DNA of 5,863 nt from Crocinitomicaceae bacterium (GTDB lineage Bacteria; Bacteroidota; Bacteroidia; Flavobacteriales_D; Crocinitomicaceae): assembly GCA_030830385.1 (NCBI GenBank), contig JAURNA010000075.1, positions 1-5,863 on the forward strand. Direction: 5' to 3'. Shown here piece after piece: positions 1-5,298 of this stretch. The number at the start of each line of letters is the position of its first letter. The first letter of the stretch is position 1. A model generated the notes under the pieces. The model did not search any database and was not told the DNA's origin. It saw only the letters and a program-made list of their open reading frames with translations. The position numbers and the translations under genes were made by a program.

Positions 1-375
1 GATGCTGCTCAACAAGTAACGGCTGAAGGGTTGGCGAACATCCTTGATGGTTTGGTTTTGCGTTCCGTTGCCATTTCCGAAGACATTCTGTTACAACTCG
101 AAACCATGCGCGAGAAAATTTCAGAATTAGACGATCGCCTGTTCGATCTTCTGGGGGCTCGAATGCAATTGAGTGAAGAAGTCGGAAATTTTAAGCGCGA
201 AAACAACATTACGATTTTCCAACAAGAGCATTGGTCGAAGGTGATTTCTTCACGAATCGATCGTAGAAGCGATTACAACCTGACGCGCCAGTTTGTCCGG
301 CAACTGATGGATTCCATTCATCAGGAGTCCATTCGACACCAAACGAAGGTGATGAATCAACCAAAGGAAAAATGA
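1..375 (+). CDS. Bifunctional DAHP synthase/chorismate mutase (type II), C-terminal part, 5' truncated
   Basis: The frame is open from the first base to TGA at 373-375, giving 124 residues, so this is the end of a gene that starts outside the window. A TTG at 31 lies in mid-protein and is not the start. Residues 1-20 (DAAQQVTAEGL...) match the tail of the DAHP synthase barrel in the Bacteroidota fusion family. Residues 32-118 are an all-helical AroQ-type chorismate mutase, which converts chorismate to prephenate in the cytoplasm for Phe/Tyr synthesis. Visible active-site counterparts of the E. coli domain are Arg37 (R11), Arg54 (R28), Lys65 (K39) and probably Gln114 (Q88). The family-like ending SIHQESIRHQ is present. 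His77-Trp78 stand where classical AroQ has Arg-Glu, as I recall for this fusion type. The missing N-terminal part should condense PEP and erythrose-4-phosphate. The stop overlaps the aroA start (ATGA), indicating an operon. The family assignment is confident. Confidence 0.9.
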   Translation, partial: DAAQQVTAEGLANILDGLVLRSVAISEDILLQLETMREKISELDDRLFDLLGARMQLSEEVGNFKRENNITIFQQEHWSKVISSRIDRRSDYNLTRQFVRQLMDSIHQESIRHQTKVMNQPKEK

Positions 376-1619
376 TTCACAAAGTTCAGGGCGGAAACTA
401 TAGCGGAACCATTGTCGTCCCGGCGTCAAAAAGCGACGGCCAACGTGCGCTGCTGGCAGCTGCGTTAGCCAATGGAGAGTCAGAACTGATCAACCTTGGA
501 TCCAGTCTGGATGAATCGCACATGAAAAAAGCGATTCAGGAACTCGGAGCACAGGTGGAGGTGAAGGGAGATTCCACCCGGATACAAGGCGTTCATTCAT
601 TCCCGGCCGAAGTCACACTCAACGCTGGAGAAAGCGGTCTTGGGTCCAGGCTTTTGACAAGTGTTTGCGCGGCGCATGACGGCGTATTCAATGTGGTTGG
701 AGAGGGTTCTCTCGTCCAGCGTCCACAAACGTTCTTCGAAGAACACCTGCCCTTGCTTGGTGTTTCTGTGGATACCACAAATGGAGCTTTTCCAATTCGG
801 GTGAAAGGTCCGATGACAGGTGCGGAAATCGACGTAGACGGTAGTTTTTCTTCGCAATTTCTATCCGGTTTGCTTATGGCGCTACCCCTGGTGGATGGCG
901 ACTCTGTTTTGAACGTTCACTCACTCAAAAGTAAACCCTACGTTGATATGACCTGTGCCACCCTGAAGGCATTCGGAATCGAAATTGAACGAAATGGCCC
1001 TGATTGTTTTGCAATTCGCGGGAATCAATCGTATGTTCCGTGTCGGTATGAAACGGATGCGGATTGGAGCTCAGCGAGTTATTGGTTGGCAGCGGCGGCT
1101 ATGGGGCATGAGATTCAAATGACCGGATTGAGACAAAACAGTCTTCAGGCCGATAAAGCGATGTTGACTGCATTGCAGTCGGCCGGTTGTGAGATCATTG
1201 CAGAAAACAGCGCGATACGGGTTGACGGACGAAACCGAACCCCTTTTGAATTCGATGCCACGGATTGTCCGGACTTGTTCCCTTCGCTGGTCGCATTTGC
1301 AGCATCCATTGATGGAGAAAGTACCATTCATGGTGTCGATCGCCTCGCAGGAAAAGAGAGTAATCGCGGATTAACCCTTCAATCTCAATATCGTTGCCTC
1401 GGCGTGCGCATTGAATTGGCAGGCGACGTCATGAAGGTCAAAGCAAACGGAAGGATCGACGGTGGCGAAGTTGATTCATGCAACGATCACCGGATTGCCA
1501 TGAGCCTGGCCATCGCCGGAATGTTCGCCGATGGTGAAGTCGTTATCCATGGCGCCGAAGTTGTTGCAAAAAGTTATCCTGATTTCTGGAATCACCTGAA
1601 TTCGTTATCGAAGCTTTGA
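372..1619 (+). CDS. aroA: 3-phosphoshikimate 1-carboxyvinyltransferase (EPSP synthase)
   Basis: This 415-residue cytoplasmic enzyme transfers the enolpyruvyl group of PEP to shikimate-3-phosphate, the penultimate step to chorismate. Its length is normal and all hallmark motifs are present: PASKSDGQR at 17-25 (Lys20, Ser21, Arg25), an active-site loop ending in Arg93, RPQ at 117-119, SSQFLSGLLMA at 160-170, SKPYVDMT at 187-194, DWSSASYW at 231-238, CPDLFP with the presumed general base Asp301, KESNR at 328-332, NDHRIAM at 371-377 and AKSYPDF at 399-405 (Lys400). The loop reads ESGLGSR where E. coli has NAGTAMR. The ATG at 372 lies in the ATGA overlap with the upstream chorismate mutase, with an AAAGGA stretch just before it, so translation is probably coupled. 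No promoter is expected in between. The enzyme call is nearly certain; kinetic consequences of the variant loop are unknown. Confidence 0.97.
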   Translation: MIHKVQGGNYSGTIVVPASKSDGQRALLAAALANGESELINLGSSLDESHMKKAIQELGAQVEVKGDSTRIQGVHSFPAEVTLNAGESGLGSRLLTSVCAAHDGVFNVVGEGSLVQRPQTFFEEHLPLLGVSVDTTNGAFPIRVKGPMTGAEIDVDGSFSSQFLSGLLMALPLVDGDSVLNVHSLKSKPYVDMTCATLKAFGIEIERNGPDCFAIRGNQSYVPCRYETDADWSSASYWLAAAAMGHEIQMTGLRQNSLQADKAMLTALQSAGCEIIAENSAIRVDGRNRTPFEFDATDCPDLFPSLVAFAASIDGESTIHGVDRLAGKESNRGLTLQSQYRCLGVRIELAGDVMKVKANGRIDGGEVDSCNDHRIAMSLAIAGMFADGEVVIHGAEVVAKSYPDFWNHLNSLSKL

Positions 1620-1626
1620 TTTTTTG

Positions 1627-1634
1627 TATTTTTC
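1627..1634 (+). promoter_or_regulatory. Candidate promoter element TATTTTTC of the MBL gene
   Basis: The only gap between aroA and the MBL gene is 38 bases. It carries TATTTTTC, one mismatch from the -7 consensus, 23 bases before the ATG at 1658. The same 11-base context recurs upstream of the gene at 4314. Without a clear -33 box the call is weak, and the MBL gene could also be read through from aroA. Confidence 0.25.
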
Positions 1635-1657
1635 GGTAAAACCATAACCGCTATCGT

Positions 1658-3142
1658 ATGGCCGAATTCAAATACGTCCGGTGGACAACCGTAAAGGCAT
1701 ACACCAAAAGTTCCGGAGGAAAAGTAATACTCGAATTGCTCTGGGGAGATCGGGTAGAAATTTTGTCGCAACCTTACAACGGTCGCCAAAAAGTACGAGC
1801 TCGATGGGCGAAGTGGATTTACGTTGATCCGGATTCACTGGGAGATCAGCCCCTGCTTGAATTGTACTTCATTGATGTAGGGCAGGGAGACGGAATTCTT
1901 CTGGTAACGCCGGATCGTAAGCACGTTTTAATAGATGGTGGATACAACCGCAAAAAACAACCGCATCGAAAGAGTGCCGCGGATTTTGTGGATTGGAAAT
2001 TTTTCGAGGAGTATGGAATGGATACCGTTGAATTGGACGCCATGATTGCTTCTCATTGTGATGCCGATCATTACGGTGGACTGTGGGATTTGTTGAGTAA
2101 GAAAGAAGAAGATCGTGCAGAATTGGATACCCGTGAAACGAAGGTTGAAAAGTTTTACCACGCGGGCGTTTCCTGGTGGAAAAGTGACGAAAAAAGTCGC
2201 TTTTTGGGAAGAGAGGAAGACGGACGCCTGTTGGATTTACTCAAAGGAAGAATGTCTGTGGCGGATGGATTAAAGTCGTCGTCTGATCTTCGCTTGCAAG
2301 GCGAATGGAAGGAGTTTTTGGAGTGCGTCTACGATTCGGGTGCGGCTATCGAACGACTGGCGTATAACCCGGAGAAAGCCTTTGATTATCTGACTGATTT
2401 TGGGCCTGATGACGATGTGCAAATCAAAGTGCTCGGACCAATTGAAGAAACGTACGATGGTAAGCCGACACTCAAAGATTTGGGTGGGAAATCGACCAAT
2501 ACAAACGGGAATTCCCTGGTGCTGCGCGTGGATTACGGCCGAAGCCGAATCTTACTCACCGGAGATTTGAACAAGAAAAGTCAGCAGCACATTCTCGAAA
2601 GTCTGGCGGGAAACACGCAGGAATTAGCTGCTGATGTAACCAAGTCTTGTCACCATGGAAGCGACGATTGCTCGTATTCCTTTTTACAATATGTCCGTGC
2701 GGCCGCAACCATTATCTCTTCCGGAGATGATGAAACACATGCTCACCCACGGCCGAATATTGTGGCGGCATCAGGCGCATCGGGTTATGCACACATCGAG
2801 AAAGATGAAATGATCACTCCGCTGATATACTCCACGGAAATTTCGAGAAGTTATCGATTGGCAGAACCATATCAGGTAGACCAGGAGCAGCATGAGTCTG
2901 ATTTGGGAGTCGTTGACATTTCCTTAAAGGATATGGAAAAAACCAGTGTTTGTTACAAACACACGAAATCGGGAGCTTTGAACGGATCCAAGCGATCAAA
3001 GTTCATGAACGAAACACTCGTAGTAGATGGAATCGTCTATGGCCTCGTAAATGTCCGAACAGATGGAAATCGAATCGTTTGTGCTACATTGAATGAGGGG
3101 AAAAGCAAATGGGATATCAAAGAGTTCAATTCTCGTTTCTAA
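1658..3142 (+). CDS. SH3b domain plus ComEC-like metallo-beta-lactamase-fold hydrolase
   Basis: The protein has 494 residues, no signal peptide and no membrane segment, so it is probably cytoplasmic. Residues 7-60 resemble a bacterial SH3 domain: a VILELLWGDRVEIL stretch followed by KVRARWAKWIYV matches the SH3b strand-turn-strand pattern. Residues 66-375 are a metallo-beta-lactamase fold of the ComEC/Rec2 type: FIDVGQGDG at 71-79, LIDGG at 91-95 (Asp93), HCDADH at 133-138 (metal ligands His133, Asp135, Asp137, His138), LLTGD at 299-303 (Asp303), CHHGS at 331-335 and HAHP at 361-364. About 165 residues separate His138 and Asp303; a charged insert fills much of this. Residues 376-494 form a further beta-rich extension ending in a GLVNVRTDG-type segment. 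ComEC homologues degrade the non-transported DNA strand, and free-standing relatives are mostly uncharacterised, so nuclease or phosphodiesterase activity is inference. The start is ATG at 1658, without a Shine-Dalgarno sequence. The gene stands alone and its stop overlaps that of the next gene. Confidence 0.85.
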   Translation: MAEFKYVRWTTVKAYTKSSGGKVILELLWGDRVEILSQPYNGRQKVRARWAKWIYVDPDSLGDQPLLELYFIDVGQGDGILLVTPDRKHVLIDGGYNRKKQPHRKSAADFVDWKFFEEYGMDTVELDAMIASHCDADHYGGLWDLLSKKEEDRAELDTRETKVEKFYHAGVSWWKSDEKSRFLGREEDGRLLDLLKGRMSVADGLKSSSDLRLQGEWKEFLECVYDSGAAIERLAYNPEKAFDYLTDFGPDDDVQIKVLGPIEETYDGKPTLKDLGGKSTNTNGNSLVLRVDYGRSRILLTGDLNKKSQQHILESLAGNTQELAADVTKSCHHGSDDCSYSFLQYVRAAATIISSGDDETHAHPRPNIVAASGASGYAHIEKDEMITPLIYSTEISRSYRLAEPYQVDQEQHESDLGVVDISLKDMEKTSVCYKHTKSGALNGSKRSKFMNETLVVDGIVYGLVNVRTDGNRIVCATLNEGKSKWDIKEFNSRF

Positions 3143-3996
3143 AACGACTCCGTTACGTATTCCCAATCCTTTACGGCCTCAAAACGCTGCTGTGCTTGCA
3201 CATTTGAAGGATGTTGAAGCAAGGATTCTACGCTGACTTCCGGTACCAGATCTGTCAATAAATCATCGCGAAGGAAAATGAAGTTAAATCCAAGATCATT
3301 GGACCCAACCAGGCGATACCCCTTGTGTTTGGCAAGTTTGGTCATAGCAACTGGAGATGCACCGTGGTACGTTGGATGCTTCCCGGGATACATGTACTCA
3401 GGATCGTAAGGAGCAATAATATCGTTTAGGCCAAATTCATTGTGCGTTTCAATAATGACAACTTGCGGCGAAACCACGTGGATCGCTTTCCAGACCCAAT
3501 AGTCGTTTCCGTCAATGTCGATCGACAACAAACCGATTTCCCCCTTCATGCCTCCTTCCGTGAGCAAAGAGTTGATGTTTTCCGCCGTGATCATATCCCG
3601 GATGAAGGTCGGTTGTTCACGCTTCCCGTTTGGATGCCGCTTGAAAAAATACCTCCCGCGTTCAATCGCCTTCGAATTCTCATCGAGAAATAATCCGTTG
3701 AAGTTGTGATGATAAAACAGGTTCGCTGAATTGCTGTTGATTCCATCGTCAGCACCAAATTCAATAAATGTGGGACAGCTCATTCTCAGTAAGGAGAACA
3801 AATAGAGCAGTTTTCCATCCTCTTCAAACTGAGAAAATACCCTTCTGCCCGTTGTTTTCAACTCAACGGAATTCCCATTCGATTGAGACGCCTGATAACT
3901 GGCGATCAATTCTTTCTGAGCTCGCGTTTCTCTCTCAGACAGCTGGTTCCGAACCTTGTAGTATTTGAGGTATTTCTTGAGTGTGTGTTTAATCAC
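3139..3996 (-). CDS. FkbM-like SAM-dependent methyltransferase-fold protein
   Basis: With the GTG start at 3996 the product has 285 residues. A longer reading from TTG at 4017 adds seven residues; I prefer GTG because that TTG sits inside a perfect TAnnTTTG promoter box. No ATG occurs in frame until far inside. The N-terminal 45 residues are basic and polar, predicted helical, with no signal peptide. The core shows FSQFEEDG at about 54-61, a SAM-binding-like FIEFGADDG at 77-85, LDEN at 104-107 after the second strand, SIDIDGND at 158-165 and IIETHNEF at 181-188. This order is that of the FkbM/Methyltransf_21 group, whose members methylate sugars or lipids in secondary metabolism and surface glycans. 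The substrate here cannot be deduced. The TAG stop interlocks with the TAA of the convergent gene. An apparent glycosyltransferase remnant lies upstream on the same strand, which fits a glycan-related role. Confidence 0.75.
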   Translation of the reverse strand: MIKHTLKKYLKYYKVRNQLSERETRAQKELIASYQASQSNGNSVELKTTGRRVFSQFEEDGKLLYLFSLLRMSCPTFIEFGADDGINSNSANLFYHHNFNGLFLDENSKAIERGRYFFKRHPNGKREQPTFIRDMITAENINSLLTEGGMKGEIGLLSIDIDGNDYWVWKAIHVVSPQVVIIETHNEFGLNDIIAPYDPEYMYPGKHPTYHGASPVAMTKLAKHKGYRLVGSNDLGFNFIFLRDDLLTDLVPEVSVESLLQHPSNVQAQQRFEAVKDWEYVTESF

Positions 3997-4014
3997 TTCC
4001 AGTGAAATAAGAAA

Positions 4015-4022
4015 CAAAGTTA
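4015..4022 (-). promoter_or_regulatory. Bacteroidota -7 box (TAACTTTG) for the FkbM-like gene
   Basis: On the minus strand TAACTTTG matches the phylum consensus TAnnTTTG at every fixed position. It lies 18 bases before the GTG at 3996, giving a short leader. No good -33 TTTG is seen at the usual spacing (CTGC is there instead), so support rests on the -7 element. The box overlaps the TTG at 4017, which argues against that codon as the translation start. Confidence 0.45.
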
Positions 4023-4066
4023 CAACTATATCCTGTTACAGCAGCGATAGAAAGACGTTTAGATAC

Positions 4067-4231
4067 TCACCAAGCCGTCACAATCATCCGGATACTCAGA
4101 TTTTCATTGTTTGCAATGCGGATTTTATGGAAAACGCGCAGTCGATAATCGTCCCAATCCCCGAATTCCTCTCGATGGTCAAAGTAGTCGAATCATCATG
4201 TGGTGAAGTTAGGAATTACGACCGACAGAAT
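4067..4231 (-). pseudogene. Possible decayed N-terminal fragment of a family 2 glycosyltransferase
   Basis: Three pieces on the minus strand read in the order expected of a GT2 N-terminus. ILSVVIPNF (4231-4205) is the classic first strand. DDSTT (4197-4183), in another frame, resembles the nucleotide-binding DDGSTD motif. WDDYRLRVFH followed by NNENLSI (4156-4094 region, first frame again) matches the strand before the NxGxSxARN segment. The spacing from DDST to NENLS is normal for the family if one base was lost near 4170. About 30 residues between the first strand and DDST are missing, two TGA codons (4198-4193) interrupt, and no ATG start is visible. The fragment stops at TGA 4069-4067. 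It is therefore non-functional if real. This rests on motif recognition by eye over short segments, so chance resemblance is not excluded. Confidence 0.35.
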
Positions 4232-4262
4232 TTCACTTCTTAATGATTCGTTTCGATAGCTG

Positions 4263-4270
4263 TATTTTTC
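4263..4270 (+). promoter_or_regulatory. Candidate upstream promoter element TATTTTTC of the SUMF1-like gene
   Basis: TATTTTTC differs from TAnnTTTG only at the last base and sits about 43 bases before the ATG at 4314. It is part of an 11-base string, TGTATTTTTCG (4261-4271), that also occurs before the MBL gene (1625-1635). No convincing -33 element is seen. Confidence 0.25.
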
Positions 4271-4293
4271 GTAACGAAATCGCAATTTCAGCG

Positions 4294-4301
4294 TTACTTT
4301 G
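4294..4301 (+). promoter_or_regulatory. Candidate -7 box (TTACTTTG) directly before the SUMF1-like gene
   Basis: TTACTTTG matches TAnnTTTG except for the second base and lies 12 bases before the ATG at 4314. If used, the transcript would have almost no leader. The TTG at 4299, which would lengthen the protein by five residues, is part of this box, so ATG 4314 is the better start. Confidence 0.3.
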
Positions 4302-4313
4302 GAAAACGTGATA

Positions 4314-5231
4314 ATGAATGGCTTCCTTAGCTTATTGGTTACGGTGCTTCTGAGTGCTTCAGGAATTTCTCAAACACCTGCTCCACATAAATCATCGGTC
4401 TCCAAGAAGACCGAAAAATGGCTCAAAGAACATTTTGAATATGTTCCCTCCGGCAGTGTCATTATGGATAAAGACACCCTTTCGGTCCAGGCATTTTACA
4501 TGACAAGTACCGAGGTTACGAATGGCCAGTATCAGGAATTCTTGCAGGATTTAAAGCGAAAAGGAGAAACGGAAAAGTTAAAAGTTGCTCAAGTAGACAG
4601 CGCCAAGTGGACGACATTTGGCCGTGGAAATCTCGAAACCTTTGCTCAGTATTACCACAAACATCCTGCGTACGCGGAGTTTCCGGTTGTGAATGTAAGC
4701 AAGGAAGGAGCCATGCTGTATTGCGCGTGGTTGACTGAAAAGCTGGATCGTATTTCAGGGGGCGCAAGCGCATTTGATTTCCGGTTACCACATCGAGCAG
4801 AATTTCTGCGTGCGGCCTCACCGATTTATCTCGGACAGATTTACGCCTGGGGAACCTACGAATTGACAAACAAGGAAGGATGCTACCTGGCGAATTACGT
4901 TCATGTCGGAGATCAATCCGTGACGCGAAATCCGGAAACGGGCGAATTGGAACTCGTTTTTGAACCGTATGCCTCAGATCATCATTCCGATGGTGCTTTC
5001 GTTACCGCAACGGCGAAATCGTACTTTCCGAATGACTTTGGATTCTACAATCTAAACGGAAACGTTGCCGAAATGGTAGGAGACGGCACTACGGCAGTGG
5101 GTGGTGATTGGCATTCTCCCGGATTTGACGTCCGGAATCAAAGCAAACGTACGGTTTCTGAACCCGAACCCACAACCGGATTCCGTGTGGCGGCAACGTT
5201 CCTCGTTTCTCAACAAAAAAAATCAAAATAA
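4314..5231 (+). CDS. Exported SUMF1/FGE-sulfatase-fold protein lacking the catalytic cysteines
   Basis: The start at ATG 4314 gives 305 residues and puts a clean hydrophobic signal sequence (FLSLLVTVLLSASG) at the N-terminus; an in-frame TTG at 4299 only adds five residues. No cysteine occurs near the cleavage site, so it is not a lipoprotein and should be periplasmic or secreted. The SUMF1 domain spans about 42-295: EYVPSG at 42-47, YMTSTEVTNGQYQEFL at 62-77, FPVVNVS then YCAWL at 123-140, FRLPHRAEFLRAA at 156-168, YAWG at 177-180, NGNVAEMVGDG at 248-258, GGDWHS at 263-268 and GFRVA at 289-293. Active formylglycine-generating enzymes carry a cysteine pair between the last two motifs; none is present here, and the only cysteines of the mature protein are Cys137 and Cys190. 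That resembles structural members such as the gliding-motility proteins GldJ and GldK, though I do not claim orthology. The C-terminus is basic (QQKKSK). Confidence 0.85.
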   Translation: MNGFLSLLVTVLLSASGISQTPAPHKSSVSKKTEKWLKEHFEYVPSGSVIMDKDTLSVQAFYMTSTEVTNGQYQEFLQDLKRKGETEKLKVAQVDSAKWTTFGRGNLETFAQYYHKHPAYAEFPVVNVSKEGAMLYCAWLTEKLDRISGGASAFDFRLPHRAEFLRAASPIYLGQIYAWGTYELTNKEGCYLANYVHVGDQSVTRNPETGELELVFEPYASDHHSDGAFVTATAKSYFPNDFGFYNLNGNVAEMVGDGTTAVGGDWHSPGFDVRNQSKRTVSEPEPTTGFRVAATFLVSQQKKSK

Positions 5232-5246
5232 CCCAACACTGATATG

Positions 5247-5274
5247 AAAAAATCCCTGACGATTTTGTCGGGGA
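5247..5274. terminator. Bidirectional intrinsic terminator between convergent genes
   Basis: TCCCTGAC (5253-5260) pairs with GTCGGGGA (5267-5274) over eight base pairs, one a G-T wobble, around a six-base GATTTT loop. Six A residues at 5247-5252 become a U-run after the hairpin on the minus transcript, so it is a standard terminator for the outer-membrane gene. On the plus transcript the hairpin is followed by CTTCTTGTTG, a weaker U-rich tail, serving the SUMF1-like gene. Confidence 0.75.
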
Positions 5275-5298
5275 CTTCTTGTTGTCGCTTGTTTCTGA

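Larger units (their letters stand above)
3997..4313. other. Divergent intergenic region between the methyltransferase and SUMF1-like genes
   Basis: About 317 bases separate two divergently transcribed genes. The edges hold candidate -7 boxes for both directions. The middle (about 4067-4231) contains an apparent minus-strand glycosyltransferase remnant. An open 92-codon plus-strand frame (3965-4243) also crosses it but looks like a shadow: it starts inside the methyltransferase gene, runs antisense to the remnant and has no recognisable motif. I saw no tRNA, CRISPR or IS ends here. Confidence 0.6.

Noticed and set aside
31..375. Free-standing chorismate mutase starting at TTG 31
   Set aside because: The same frame is open to base 1 and the upstream residues match the end of the DAHP synthase domain, so it is a truncated fusion.
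1071..1331. Antisense open frames within aroA
   Set aside because: They are shadows of a strongly conserved coding region, with no start context or motif.
1658..4017. MBL gene and FkbM-like gene as a defence or signalling module
   Set aside because: They are convergent, share no promoter, and no further effector, sensor or mobile-element feature is visible, so a joint system is not supported.
3965..4243. 92-codon plus-strand open frame across the divergent intergenic region
   Set aside because: It begins inside the methyltransferase gene on the opposite strand, shows no recognisable motif, and is antisense to the better-supported glycosyltransferase remnant.
4245..4281. Imperfect inverted repeat GATTCGTT...AACGAAATC before the SUMF1-like gene
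   Set aside because: It has a 20-base loop and a bulge in an eight-base arm, which is weak evidence for an operator or riboswitch.
4516..4869. 117-codon minus-strand open frame inside the SUMF1-like gene
   Set aside because: It is fully antisense to a gene with clear SUMF1 motifs and its product is arginine- and proline-rich without domain signals.
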